Source: Pedobacter sp. Bi126 (GTDB lineage Bacteria > Bacteroidota > Bacteroidia > Sphingobacteriales > Sphingobacteriaceae). From it: a stretch of DNA of 64,000 bases. Positions 39,526-49,464 of the stretch are shown one piece after another. The notes under the pieces are model-generated. The model was not told the origin of the DNA, did not search any database, and worked only from the letters and a program-made list of their open reading frames with translations. The stretch is from positions 434,001 to 498,000 of the forward strand of contig NZ_CAKKMS010000001.1 in NCBI RefSeq assembly GCF_918698245.1. The letters are read 5' to 3'. Within the stretch, counting starts at the first letter, position 1, and each line of letters opens with the position of its first letter. A program made the position numbers and the translations under genes.

Positions 39526-41949
39526 TTATTCGTATTTAAGTGCGTGTACAGGGTCGCCATTGGCTGCTTTTCTGGCCTGAATACTAACCGTTAATGCTGA
39601 TACTACTAATGAAACTATTGTAGCAATCAAAAATGGGTAAACAGGCATATCAATTCTATAGGCAAAACCATCGAGCCATTTTTTAACGAGGATATAAGCA
39701 ATAGGCCAGCTAATTAGGTTTGCAATTAACACCAATAGCAAAAACGATCTGTTTAGCAAGTTTATAATTTGCAGGTTAGATGCGCCGAGTACTTTCCTTA
39801 CAGCTACTTCCTTAGTTCTACGTTTGGCTACAAAAGTAGAAAGTGCGAAAAGGCCTAACAACGAAAGGGACACCGACAAGATACTGAATAGCACGATCAT
39901 ATTTATAAACCGATTGTTTTCTTTTAAAACATCAGCAAAAACGTCATCCATGGCTTTGTATTCCATCGGATAATCGGGGTAGGCCTGCTTCCATTCTGAC
40001 TGAACTTTTTTCATAATTTCGCCAGTGTTGGAGGTATTTAAACGTAACAATAAATTATTGGTAGAAGATGTTCCTCCTAAATGTGTAACCTTGTAGATGG
40101 TAGGTAAAACGGCTTTATCAAACCCTTCATTATGGTAATTTTTGATTACACCAACAATCTGAAAAACATAACTTTTATCTCCGTCCTTGATGCTATAAGA
40201 CTTTCCGACCGGTTTTTTATCTATCAGATTAGCTGCAGCCTCATTTAAAATAACGGTGTTGATGGTATCTTGTTTATAGGTTTTAGCAAATAACCTACCC
40301 TGAAGAACCCTTACACCCAAGCTTGGCAAGGCATCCATACTAACGGTAACGGTATTCATATTAAGTTGTTTGCCTTTGTATATGATTTCTTCTGGCACAT
40401 TAAATGCATTTCCCATTACCTGAGTGGTTGTTGCAACATACTGTACACCTGGAATTTTTCTAAGTTTTTCTGCAAAGCTTTCATCATAATTAGTCTTAAT
40501 GTTTACCAGCTCCCCTCTTTCAAAACCCAAATCTTTATTGCTCATAAACTGGGTTTGCCTATGCATAATGCCAATGGCTATAATGAAGGTAATTGAAATC
40601 ACAAATTGAAAAACAACCAGTCCATTCCTTAGCACAACACCTTTTAATCCGCTTTCATAACTTCCTTTTAGCACTGCAACCGGATTATAGTTCGACAATA
40701 CCCATGAAGGATAAAAACCAGCAAGCAAAGTCACCACGCTAAAAAGGCCAATTAGTTGAATCAACATCGTTTTAAGCTGTGGATTGAGCCAAAAACTCAA
40801 CTGAACATTAAAATGATGGTTAAAAGTCGGAAGCACAACTTCGATCAACACTACGCATAAGAATAAAGAAATCATACTCTGCAAGGCCGATTCGACTAAA
40901 AATTGAGCAATAAGTTCACGCTTATAAACTCCTAAAACCTTTTTAACTCCTACTTCTTTAGCTCTTTGAACCGATTGGGCTGTAGCAAGATTTACAAAAT
41001 TTATGATCGAAACAACAAGCAAAAAGATGGAAATACCAATTACTGGCCTTAACTTTTCTACCCAACTTAGTTTAAAAGGTGGATTTAAATGAACATCCTT
41101 TAAAGGGATAACCTTTAAACCCGGTGTTTTACCATTTTTATAGATCTCATTATACTGTAACTTGCGCTGCACCAATGATTTCTTTTGGTAATCGGTATAG
41201 ATTTTCAACAAACTTTGATTTAACGCGCCTGTATCCGCTACCTGGTTTAATTTTGTGTAAATCTGGCAATAATGAAAGTTACCGGCAGATTCGGGAACTT
41301 TATCTTCCTCACCGGTACGCATTAAAGCATTAAAGCCAACACTTTGGGGCGTTACAGGATCAGCAACTACTCCTGTAATCGTTAAATCTGTACCTGGGTC
41401 GTTCCGCCACATCAATACCTTTAACGTTTTCCCCAATACCTTTTCTGTTCCAAATAACTTTCTGGCTAAACTTTCTTTTAATACCACCGATTTTGGAGCA
41501 TTTAAAGCCGATTCGCTATCGCCCTGTAAAAACTCATACGGAAATACCTGAAAGAAACTACTGTCTGCATCTTTCATCCCCGTAACCATAACCGGATCGG
41601 CATGAGCAATTTTAACTGAATAACCACTGCTAAAACCCCAATCTGCCGTTACGCGGGTAACAGCAAGGGCTTGTGGAATATTTTCCCTTACCAGGTTTGC
41701 CATCCGGCTATCGTTTATCTCCTGCCAATGATCTTCATTATCAGGCGAAAAAAAACTGTGTTTCTCTCTCACCTGATACACATCTTTTAATTGTGGTGAC
41801 CAGGTATCGTAGCTTTCTTCGTGGTTGACATATAAAAGCATCAGTATGAAAGCTGTTAAGCCGATAGCCAAACCGCCAATATTAATGGCTGCATAAACTT
41901 TGTTTTTAAACAGGCTTCGCAGTGCGATTTTTAAGTTGAGTTTAAACAT
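39526..41949 (-). CDS. MacB/FtsX-type ABC permease 7
   Basis: The 807-residue permease is the longest of seven paralogues. It begins MFKLNLKIALRSLFKNKVY, has one membrane segment (about 20-43), a large periplasmic domain, four membrane segments with the coupling motif QRAKEVGVKKVLGVYKREL, a second periplasmic domain and three C-terminal membrane segments with RRTKEVAVRKVLGASNLQI and the end DPVHALKYE. The final peptide differs from the N-x-V-DALKYE of the others (His for Asp). ATPase B lies directly downstream. Of the seven, it and permeases 5 and 6 are the most divergent. Substrate unknown. Confidence 0.9.
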   Translation of the reverse strand: MFKLNLKIALRSLFKNKVYAAINIGGLAIGLTAFILMLLYVNHEESYDTWSPQLKDVYQVREKHSFFSPDNEDHWQEINDSRMANLVRENIPQALAVTRVTADWGFSSGYSVKIAHADPVMVTGMKDADSSFFQVFPYEFLQGDSESALNAPKSVVLKESLARKLFGTEKVLGKTLKVLMWRNDPGTDLTITGVVADPVTPQSVGFNALMRTGEEDKVPESAGNFHYCQIYTKLNQVADTGALNQSLLKIYTDYQKKSLVQRKLQYNEIYKNGKTPGLKVIPLKDVHLNPPFKLSWVEKLRPVIGISIFLLVVSIINFVNLATAQSVQRAKEVGVKKVLGVYKRELIAQFLVESALQSMISLFLCVVLIEVVLPTFNHHFNVQLSFWLNPQLKTMLIQLIGLFSVVTLLAGFYPSWVLSNYNPVAVLKGSYESGLKGVVLRNGLVVFQFVISITFIIAIGIMHRQTQFMSNKDLGFERGELVNIKTNYDESFAEKLRKIPGVQYVATTTQVMGNAFNVPEEIIYKGKQLNMNTVTVSMDALPSLGVRVLQGRLFAKTYKQDTINTVILNEAAANLIDKKPVGKSYSIKDGDKSYVFQIVGVIKNYHNEGFDKAVLPTIYKVTHLGGTSSTNNLLLRLNTSNTGEIMKKVQSEWKQAYPDYPMEYKAMDDVFADVLKENNRFINMIVLFSILSVSLSLLGLFALSTFVAKRRTKEVAVRKVLGASNLQIINLLNRSFLLLVLIANLISWPIAYILVKKWLDGFAYRIDMPVYPFLIATIVSLVVSALTVSIQARKAANGDPVHALKYE

Positions 41950-41964
41950 AAGGTAAATGATTTA

Positions 41965-42021
41965 GCGTAATGCGTTTGGCGTAATGCGATAAATCCACGC
42001 TGGCCACCAAACACTTTACGC
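41965..42021 (-). repeat. Spacer hairpin (permease 6 / 7)
   Basis: GCGTAATGCGTTTGG pairs imperfectly with CCAAACACTTTACGC across a 26-nt loop. Confidence 0.45.
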
Positions 42022-42026
42022 AGGTA

Positions 42027-44426
42027 TTATTCATATTTAAGTGCATCAATGGTATTGGCAACTGCTGCTTTATACGAGCGGATGCTTACGGTAATCAATG
42101 TAATGACCATAGAAATAATCATGGCAAATACAAAAGGCCAGATATTCAAATCAATGCGGTAGGTAAAAGTGGCCAGCCATTTGGCAACAAATAAATAAGC
42201 AAGTGGCCAGGCTACCAAATTGGCAAGAAAAACCATCAATAGAAATGAACCATTTAACATTTTAACCAATTCTAATGTAGAAGCACCCAAAACCTTTCTG
42301 ATGGCAACTTCGCGGGTTCTTTGTGTAGCCACGAAAGAGATCAGTCCAAATAAGCCAATAAAGGAAATAAAAATGATCACCCCGGCAAACACCTTAAAGA
42401 GGGCTCCCATTATTTTTTCGGTTTGATAATATTCACTGATTTTATCATCCATAAAAGTAGATCCATAAACATATTCGGGCAGTACTGTGTTCCATGTTTT
42501 TTCTATAGCCCGCATAGCAGGTAAAATACTTTTACTATCAAGCTTTACAGCTATAGTGGTGTACGATTCTTTATCACTGTTAATCACAATCGGAGAAATA
42601 GGCTCATGCAAACTCATGTTGTTAAAATCTTTAACTACACCGATGATATTGCCTGTTTTATCATTGATCCTGATGGATTTCCCAATCGCATCGTTATAAT
42701 TAACTACATTGAGCTTTTTTAACATGGTTTCGTTTACTACAATATCTTTGAGTGTATCACTCTTAGATAAACCTTTACCAGCAATAATTTCTAAACCAAA
42801 TGTTTTAAAGTAGTTTTCGTCTCCTGTTTTGGTGTTGGCCTGAAAAGTTGATTTTACTGTTCCATTGTACCTGAAATTACTCTCGTTATTGAAATCAGAA
42901 GATGGTGCTGCACTGCAATAGCTGGTTGATAATACACCTGGAATTTTGTTGATCTGATCCTGCAAAGTATGGTATCGGGTAATTGCCATGCTATCAGAAG
43001 GAACATCAACCAGAGCTACCGCCGTAGGAATAAAACCAAGGGGTTTCTCTCGCATGTAACTCATTTGCCTTAGTACAACCAAAGTACCTATAATCAAAAT
43101 AACAGTAATTGCAAATTGGACCACAACAAGAATCTTCCTCAAACTTAAACCTGCAGCATTCGCAGTAATTTTATTTTTAATGGCTAATGCGGGGCTATAG
43201 CCAGACATGACCATTGCCGGATAGAAACCGGCTAAAAAGCTTACCAGCAACACCAAAACAACCATAAACACAAATATGATGGGGTGCTCGATAATACTAA
43301 ATGAAATATGATCTTTAAACAAACTTTGCATGCCCGGCAAGGCTACTTCTGTTAAAACGCAACCTACCAGTAGCGAAATAACCGTTATTGTTAAAGTTTC
43401 TGTTAAAAACTGTACAATTAATTGCCTGCGCAAACTACCCATTACTTTACGTACACCAACTTCTTTCCCCCTGCTTACGGCCTGTGCAGTAGCAAGGTTG
43501 ATAAAGTTGATACATGCAGTCAACAATAAAAAAGCACCAATTATCGCCAATCCATAAAGTTCTTTCTTCGGCATTACTTTGTTCGCAAAATTGCCCAGAT
43601 CTGCATTATAGTGGATATCTCTTAGCTGTTGAAACCTATGGCTTTCTTTCGAAACATTATCTCTTTTATAGTATTTAGTAATAAACTGAGGGAGGCTTTT
43701 ACTTGCATCATCAATAGAAGCACCCTCTTTTAGTAATACATAACATTCAGAAGTAGAAGAAACTGTACCCCAATTAGTCGACTCTGGCCTTCCCTGATTT
43801 TGATAAGTTTTATAAGAGATGATTACTTTAAGTGGGAAAGAGCTGTTATCGGGTGTTTTTTCTATAATACCGGTAACTTTAAGGTCTACTTTGTTCTGAA
43901 AATTAATGCTTTTCCCAACTGCTTTATGCCAATTTCCGAAAAGTTTATCGGCCATCTCATCTGATAACACAACAGTATTAGGCTGACTTAGTGATTGGCG
44001 CGGATTTCCTTCAAGCCATTTAAAGCTTAAGATCTCAAAGAAATCTGGCTCTGCATAATGTACGCTTTCGGAGGTTTTAATTCTTTCTTTTCCGGATTCG
44101 TCTTTTACTTTAATAATTCCACCTCCGGCCTGAATAGCAGCAACTTTATCAAATTGCTGCTTAAAGTCATTTCGCATCGCTGGCGGAAGAGGTCGAGGTG
44201 TACCTGCAGATTCGAAAAAATTATCGGGTGTTGTCCAACCGGTTATTACACGGTATATACGGTCTTCATTTTTAAAGTTTTCATCGAAACTTAGCTGATA
44301 ACGGATAAAAATAAAAATTAGGATGCAGCTTGCCATTCCGATGGAAAGGCCCAAAATATTGATAAAAGTATAACCTTTATTTTTCCAAAGGTTTCGCCAA
44401 GCGATCTTCAAATTTAATTTAAACAT
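42027..44426 (-). CDS. MacB/FtsX-type ABC permease 6
   Basis: The 799-residue permease shares the layout of its paralogues: N-terminal MFKLNLKIAWRNLWKNKGY, a membrane segment at about 20-43, a MacB-like periplasmic domain, the coupling segment VSRGKEVGVRKVMGSLRRQ, a second periplasmic domain, RTREVAIRKVLGASTLELVK, and the end NTIDALKYE. The first periplasmic domain starts FDENFKNEDRIYRVITGW, a motif (D-x-F-x-x-x-x-x-I-Y-R-V) usual for this family in Bacteroidota. It is the first gene after the only long spacer of the cluster, and paired regulator sites sit 116-152 nt upstream of its start, so it likely begins a second transcription unit. Confidence 0.9.
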   Translation of the reverse strand: MFKLNLKIAWRNLWKNKGYTFINILGLSIGMASCILIFIFIRYQLSFDENFKNEDRIYRVITGWTTPDNFFESAGTPRPLPPAMRNDFKQQFDKVAAIQAGGGIIKVKDESGKERIKTSESVHYAEPDFFEILSFKWLEGNPRQSLSQPNTVVLSDEMADKLFGNWHKAVGKSINFQNKVDLKVTGIIEKTPDNSSFPLKVIISYKTYQNQGRPESTNWGTVSSTSECYVLLKEGASIDDASKSLPQFITKYYKRDNVSKESHRFQQLRDIHYNADLGNFANKVMPKKELYGLAIIGAFLLLTACINFINLATAQAVSRGKEVGVRKVMGSLRRQLIVQFLTETLTITVISLLVGCVLTEVALPGMQSLFKDHISFSIIEHPIIFVFMVVLVLLVSFLAGFYPAMVMSGYSPALAIKNKITANAAGLSLRKILVVVQFAITVILIIGTLVVLRQMSYMREKPLGFIPTAVALVDVPSDSMAITRYHTLQDQINKIPGVLSTSYCSAAPSSDFNNESNFRYNGTVKSTFQANTKTGDENYFKTFGLEIIAGKGLSKSDTLKDIVVNETMLKKLNVVNYNDAIGKSIRINDKTGNIIGVVKDFNNMSLHEPISPIVINSDKESYTTIAVKLDSKSILPAMRAIEKTWNTVLPEYVYGSTFMDDKISEYYQTEKIMGALFKVFAGVIIFISFIGLFGLISFVATQRTREVAIRKVLGASTLELVKMLNGSFLLMVFLANLVAWPLAYLFVAKWLATFTYRIDLNIWPFVFAMIISMVITLITVSIRSYKAAVANTIDALKYE

Positions 44427-44451
44427 ATCAAGTAATTAGTAAAATGAAATC

Positions 44452-44469
44452 TGCAAGTGTTTATGCCAA
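44452..44469 (-). promoter_or_regulatory. Possible sigma-54 promoter before permease 6
   Basis: On the minus strand TTGGCA (44469-44464 region) and TTGCA (44456-44452) match the two blocks of a sigma-54 promoter, TTGGCAc-N5-TTGCA, but with one extra base between them (11 nt between GG and GC, not 10). It would give a leader of about 15 nt. Its position relative to the 44542-44578 sites mirrors the 59181/59259 pair. Confidence 0.4.
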
Positions 44470-44541
44470 TTTTATACCAAGAGCAAAACAAAACATAAAT
44501 AACTAAATATCAACCATATACAAATAAACAAAAAGAAAAAA

Positions 44542-44578
44542 TGTCCGTTTATGAACAGTACCTGTACGGTTCCGAACG
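44542..44578. promoter_or_regulatory. Paired inverted-repeat sites upstream of permease 6
   Basis: Site A TGTCCG-TTTA-TGAACA (44542-44557) and site B TGTACG-GTTC-CGAACG (44563-44578) each match TGTnCG-N4-CGnACA with one mismatch. Their starts are exactly 21 nt apart, as in the pair at 59259-59295. They lie about 100-130 nt upstream of the expected transcription start, the normal place for an NtrC-type activator. Confidence 0.65.
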
Positions 44579-44596
44579 GAGAATAGCTAAGCGTTT

Positions 44597-44635
44597 GGGC
44601 TTAGGCGATAAATTCGCACTGATCGCCTAACGCCC
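44597..44635 (-). terminator. Hairpin after permease 5, possible end of unit 1
   Basis: TTAGGCGAT (44601-44609) and ATCGCCTAA (44622-44630) are perfect arms, extended by GGGC/GCCC with one bulged base. It follows the permease 5 stop by 12 nt on the minus strand. There is no T-run. Confidence 0.45.
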
Positions 44636-44646
44636 TCACGCAGGTC

Positions 44647-47022
44647 TTATTCATATTTAAGTGCATCAACGGGGTTTGCTTTTACAGCACTGTTTGCCTG
44701 GATACTTACGGTTATAATGGTTAACAAAATGGTTAGCGCTGCACTGATTAAAAAAGGGAAAAGTGGCAGATCGATTCGATATGCAAAGGTTTCGAGCCAC
44801 TTTTTGGTTAATATGTACGCCAATGGCCAGGAAATAATATTGGCTATAAGCACCATAACAAAGAATGAACTATTAATGAGTTTGAAAATCTGTAAATGAC
44901 TTGCACCAAGAATTTTCCTTATTGCAATTTCCTTCATTCTACCAGTGGTAATGTATTTTGCAAAGGCAAATAAACCCAGTATTGCAATAAAAATGGTGAG
45001 GATTGCAGCAGCAAAAAATACAGATTGTAATTGTTCTTGTTTTTTAAAGAGTTTACCATACATTTCATCCAGAAATTGGTAACGGAAATTATCTCCATCC
45101 AACTTGTTAATCTCTGGCCATTGCGATTTTAAGGTACTCAGCACTTCAGACATCCTGCTTTCTTCTATTTTTAGCATAATTTCTGTTTTAGGGTTTCCGC
45201 AGGGATCATTTATTGCGTAAATGGTAGGCTGTACTGCTTTCTCAAATCCAAGTGCTTTAAAATCTTTTATCACGCCTACAATCTTATATTCTTTATTCTG
45301 GCAGCCTTTTATGGTTTTACCTACAGGGTTGGTTAATCCATACTTCGCTACTGCAGCTTCATTAAGTATAGCAGAATTTGCCGTATCGGTTTTAAATTCT
45401 CTGGAAAATGTTCTGCCTTCTTTAATCTTAATATCTAATGTTTCAAAATAATCAAAATCTACATCTGTAAAACTTAAACTTTGTTCTTTTCCATCAACCG
45501 TATATTTATTTTTTCCACCATCAGAACCGTCCGGCAATGCATTGGTAACAGTAACCGATTTCACCCCCGGAATCTTAACCATTTTATCCCTTATAGGATC
45601 GAATTTGCTTGGCGAGACGAAATAGGCGAGGTTTTTAATGTACACCACTTGTTCGGGTTTGAAACCAATATCCTGAGTACGCATGTATTTTAGTTGAGAA
45701 CTGATGATGAGCAGACCTATAATAAAAACTACCGCTACGCTAAACTGCACCACCAATAAGCTGTTGCGCAACCAATAGCTCTGTTTGCTGGTTTGAAAAT
45801 TACCTTTTAAAACAAGTGCAGGTTTAAATCCAGATAGTACCATGGCAGGATAAATACCAGCTATCAGCGTAATAAAAATTAATATAAGTGGCAATTGCCA
45901 GAATAAAGCACTATTGGCTACCCAAATGGATAAATTGACCACGAACAGGTTATTAAATTTTGGCAAGATGATTTCGGCCATAATCAGTCCTAATATCGTC
46001 GCTGCTAAACACTGAATTAATATTTCTGTTAAAAACTGAAAAGCAAGCTGAAAGCGATAAGCACCCATCACTTTTTTAACGCCTACCTCTTTTGCCCGTT
46101 TGGTTGCCTGCGCTATACTCAGATTGGTAAAGTTGATACAGGCGATTACCAAGATCAGGATCCCTAAAACAGACAAAGCTACGAGTACTTTATAATTGGC
46201 ATCGGTACCGGCCTTTGGTTTAAGGTGTTGGTTTTTTAAAGGATCAAGAAAGGCTTTTGTTGCTTTAAAAGTCTCATTATTGGGATCTTCTCCATCTTTA
46301 AGCAATTCCTTTTTATAAAGGGCATTAATTTTAGCTTCAAGTGCCTGAATATCTGTGCCCGGTTTTACCTGGATATAAGTCTTGTAGTTGTTGTATCCAT
46401 AGTTTTCGCCTATCCCAACTTCTTTCATCAATGAAATGGCATCGAAAGTAATATTAGAGTGGGGATCGGCAAAAATACTTCCGCTCAACTTACCTGTCAT
46501 ATTAGCCGATTTACTCCCAAGCCAAATCATTTCAGGCTGACCGTTTTTATTATGGGGGAAAAGCGTTTTATAATTTTCGTTACTGAGGTAAAACAGATTT
46601 TCGGTTGTACTTTCCGGCTGAGTTAAACCGACATTGGGTTTAATGTTAAACATTTTTGCCGCAGCATAATCAAGATAGAGGCATTTACTTAAAAAAACAA
46701 CACCGTGATCGCTGCTAACCGGAAATTCAAAAAAACTCATTTTCATGGTACCAACTGAAACTACTTCTGGAATTTCTGCTTTAATAGCTTTACCCAATGG
46801 TGGCGGAGTATTATTGGTCTTAAAATCAGGCAACTGTCTTCCTACTACGTAAATTTCGTTGTAGTTTGGATTTTCTTTGTCAAAACCTGTTTCGTAGGTA
46901 AAATACATGGTTACCAAAATAAATGCAGCTAAAGCAATAGCTAAGCCACCAATATTGATGAAGGTAATTATCTTGTTTCTCCAGAGATTGCGTAGTGCAA
47001 TTTTTAAGTTTAATTTAAACAT
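44647..47022 (-). CDS. MacB/FtsX-type ABC permease 5
   Basis: The 791-residue permease starts MFKLNLKIALRNLWRNKIIT and ends NPVDALKYE. It has the same eight-membrane-segment layout with coupling segments TKRAKEVGVKKVMGAYRFQ and GRMKEIAIRKILGASHLQIF. Its first periplasmic domain is distinct (ETGFDKENPNYNEIYVVGRQ and FEFPVSSDHGVVFLSKC), lacking the block shared by permeases 1-4, so it likely has a different ligand contact. A Cys pair (KGCQNKEYK and INDPCGNPKT) lies in its second periplasmic domain. It is the last gene of the first unit as judged from the long spacer that follows. Confidence 0.9.
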   Translation of the reverse strand: MFKLNLKIALRNLWRNKIITFINIGGLAIALAAFILVTMYFTYETGFDKENPNYNEIYVVGRQLPDFKTNNTPPPLGKAIKAEIPEVVSVGTMKMSFFEFPVSSDHGVVFLSKCLYLDYAAAKMFNIKPNVGLTQPESTTENLFYLSNENYKTLFPHNKNGQPEMIWLGSKSANMTGKLSGSIFADPHSNITFDAISLMKEVGIGENYGYNNYKTYIQVKPGTDIQALEAKINALYKKELLKDGEDPNNETFKATKAFLDPLKNQHLKPKAGTDANYKVLVALSVLGILILVIACINFTNLSIAQATKRAKEVGVKKVMGAYRFQLAFQFLTEILIQCLAATILGLIMAEIILPKFNNLFVVNLSIWVANSALFWQLPLILIFITLIAGIYPAMVLSGFKPALVLKGNFQTSKQSYWLRNSLLVVQFSVAVVFIIGLLIISSQLKYMRTQDIGFKPEQVVYIKNLAYFVSPSKFDPIRDKMVKIPGVKSVTVTNALPDGSDGGKNKYTVDGKEQSLSFTDVDFDYFETLDIKIKEGRTFSREFKTDTANSAILNEAAVAKYGLTNPVGKTIKGCQNKEYKIVGVIKDFKALGFEKAVQPTIYAINDPCGNPKTEIMLKIEESRMSEVLSTLKSQWPEINKLDGDNFRYQFLDEMYGKLFKKQEQLQSVFFAAAILTIFIAILGLFAFAKYITTGRMKEIAIRKILGASHLQIFKLINSSFFVMVLIANIISWPLAYILTKKWLETFAYRIDLPLFPFLISAALTILLTIITVSIQANSAVKANPVDALKYE

Positions 47023-47032
47023 AAGGCGTAGG

Positions 47033-47068
47033 GTTTGGCGTGTAGCGTTTAAACGCTTAGCACCAAAC
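47033..47068 (-). repeat. Spacer hairpin (permease 4 / 5)
   Basis: AGCGTTTAAACGCT (47044-47057) is a perfect palindrome, and GTTTGG / CCAAAC arms (47033-47038, 47063-47068) surround it. Confidence 0.5.
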
Positions 47069-47082
47069 GCCTCACGCAGGTC

Positions 47083-49464
47083 TTATTCATATTTAAGTGC
47101 ATCAACAGCGTTTGCTTTGGCCACTTTAAAGGTTTGCAGGCTTACCGTTAAAATGGCAATAATTACCGAGGTTAAAAGGGCAAGCAAAAAAGGCCATGGA
47201 TTAATGGTAATCTTATAATCATATTTCTCCAGCCATTTGGCAACAAGAATATAAGCTACCGGGATAGCAATCACATTGGATATGATTACCAGTTTCATAA
47301 AATCTTTGTTCAAAAGGACCAGGATATCAGAAAGATTAGCGCCCAATACTTTACGGATACTGATTTCTTTGCTGCGCTGTTCAGCGGTATATAGCGCTAA
47401 ACCCAATAAACCTAAACAAGAAATAAAAATGGCAAATCCTCCAAAAATATTGGAAAGTACACTGAGCAACCTTTCGCTCTTAAGTTTTTCGGCCATGCCC
47501 TGACTAACCAGTTTCACTTCAATTGGATAAGCCGGATTTAAACGTTGACTTACCGATTTTATCGCTTCGATTGAATTAGTAAGCGATTGCTTAGGATTGA
47601 GTTTAAGCAGTAAAACCCGACTCGTTTTAACATTGTAATAATAAACTGTTGGCTGTATTTTAGAAGCAAGTGATTCGTTAGAATAATCTTGCACCACGCC
47701 TACCACTTTAAGTGGCGGATTATCGCCCCAATGGATAACAGTACCCACAGGGTTTTTTAACCCCATTATTTTAACGGCAGTTTGATTGAGGAGCAGAGAT
47801 GTAGCTGTATCAGCCGAAAATTTAGGATCAAAATCTCTGCCCGCAAGAATTTTCACACCAGTTGTTTTGGCAAAATCGAAACCTGTACTTCTATAATTAA
47901 TAATCGAGACATCATTTTTGGGCTTGCCTGGCCATTGAATATCACTGGTAATTGAACCACCATCTGTAAACGAGCCAGCATATTCTGTTGCAGCAATTGT
48001 AGCACCTGCCCGCTGCAATTCATTTTTAAAAGTCTGCAATTTCTGTGGCTTTGTCCACTCTCCTTCTAAATCGATCTGTACCAGCGCAGTCTGATCAAAG
48101 CCTAAGGGCTTATTTTTAAGGTGCTGAATTTGGCTGTAAATTACAATTGCCGAAATAATCATGCAGATAGAAAGGCTAAACTGTACTACTACCAGTATTT
48201 TGCGGATTGATAATGAGCCCGTTGAACCTTTAAAGCCTTTTAATACCTTTACGGGTATAAATGATGAAAGGTAAAATGCAGGATAACTGCCGGCAAGCAA
48301 ACCGGTTACCAGTACCATAACAAGTAATAAGCCCCAAAATTGATAAGCATTGTAATTAATTTTGATCGCAATATCGAGCAGGTTGTTAAAGTAAGGCAAT
48401 GAGACTTCAAGCAACGTAAAGGCAATTAACATTGCTAAAAAAGACAGCAGTATTGACTCTACCATAAACTGTCCCATTATTGTATTTCTGGTAGAACCTA
48501 AAGCCTTTCTAACCCCTACCTCACGGGCACGTTTCTCCGACTTAGCAGTTGAAAGATTCATGTAATTGATACAGGCGATAAATAATACACAGATGGCCAG
48601 AAAAACAAATAATCGCAACTGATCAATTTTACCCCCCACCGATTTTCCATTGTCAAAATCACCATATAAGTGAAATTTGCTTAAAGGAAAAAGAAAAGGT
48701 TCGTAGGTCATTTCTTTTAAATCGGGTTCTTTGTTTACGATGAAGTGTTTTAGTGCTGCATTTGTTGCATCTAAAGAAGCATTATCTTTAAGCTGAAAGA
48801 AGGTTAAACAGGTAATTGCTCCCCATCCATTTTCTTTTTCGGAAGGATTTTCCTGTTCAAAAAAAGCCCATGGTTGCAGAACATCAAACTGCATGCTTTG
48901 ATTTTTTGGCAAATCTTGTATTACAGCACTAACTTTTAAGTCTACCCTGTTATCGTATTTAATACTTTGTCCTATTGGATTCTGGTCGCCAAATAATTTC
49001 TTTGCTGTCGATTCGCTTATCAATACGTTATTAGGCTCAGATAAAGCAGTACCTGGATCGCCATAGATAAATTTCTGTTCAAGGATTTTTAAAAAATCAG
49101 GATCTACATTAAATCCTATTAATTTAAAATTATTCCGGTTATGGCTGTATAATTTCTGGCCATTGTTCATTGAAATGCGGGCTGCACTTTTAATGCCTGG
49201 CAATTCTGAAACTCCAGCTTTGGCCAATTTATTCGGAACGGCCATCGTAGTAGCCAGCTTGCCGTTAAACTTTAAATTTAATGCGGCAAAATATACTTTA
49301 TCGGCGTTTTTATATTGCTTATCGAAACTCCATTCGTAGTTAACGTACAAGAGTAACATTAAACAACAGGCCATTCCGATGGCTAGGCCGCCTACATTGA
49401 TCAATGTAAAGCCTTTGTTTTTCCAAAGGTTACGTAGTGCTATTTTAAAGTTTAATCTTAACAT
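47083..49464 (-). CDS. MacB/FtsX-type ABC permease 4
   Basis: The 793-residue permease starts MLRLNFKIALRNLWKNKGFT (Leu-Arg in place of Phe-Lys) and ends NAVDALKYE. Membrane segments and coupling motifs (SEKRAREVGVRKALGSTRNT and EQRSKEISIRKVLGANLSDI) match permeases 1-3. Its first periplasmic domain contains WSFDKQYKNADKVYFAALNL and KKLFGDQNPIGQSIKYDNRV, the usual MacB-like block. Four of the seven (1-4) form a closer subgroup, and this one is the most distant of the four. The spacer to permease 3 is longer than usual and may hold a relic of another copy. Confidence 0.9.
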   Translation of the reverse strand: MLRLNFKIALRNLWKNKGFTLINVGGLAIGMACCLMLLLYVNYEWSFDKQYKNADKVYFAALNLKFNGKLATTMAVPNKLAKAGVSELPGIKSAARISMNNGQKLYSHNRNNFKLIGFNVDPDFLKILEQKFIYGDPGTALSEPNNVLISESTAKKLFGDQNPIGQSIKYDNRVDLKVSAVIQDLPKNQSMQFDVLQPWAFFEQENPSEKENGWGAITCLTFFQLKDNASLDATNAALKHFIVNKEPDLKEMTYEPFLFPLSKFHLYGDFDNGKSVGGKIDQLRLFVFLAICVLFIACINYMNLSTAKSEKRAREVGVRKALGSTRNTIMGQFMVESILLSFLAMLIAFTLLEVSLPYFNNLLDIAIKINYNAYQFWGLLLVMVLVTGLLAGSYPAFYLSSFIPVKVLKGFKGSTGSLSIRKILVVVQFSLSICMIISAIVIYSQIQHLKNKPLGFDQTALVQIDLEGEWTKPQKLQTFKNELQRAGATIAATEYAGSFTDGGSITSDIQWPGKPKNDVSIINYRSTGFDFAKTTGVKILAGRDFDPKFSADTATSLLLNQTAVKIMGLKNPVGTVIHWGDNPPLKVVGVVQDYSNESLASKIQPTVYYYNVKTSRVLLLKLNPKQSLTNSIEAIKSVSQRLNPAYPIEVKLVSQGMAEKLKSERLLSVLSNIFGGFAIFISCLGLLGLALYTAEQRSKEISIRKVLGANLSDILVLLNKDFMKLVIISNVIAIPVAYILVAKWLEKYDYKITINPWPFLLALLTSVIIAILTVSLQTFKVAKANAVDALKYE

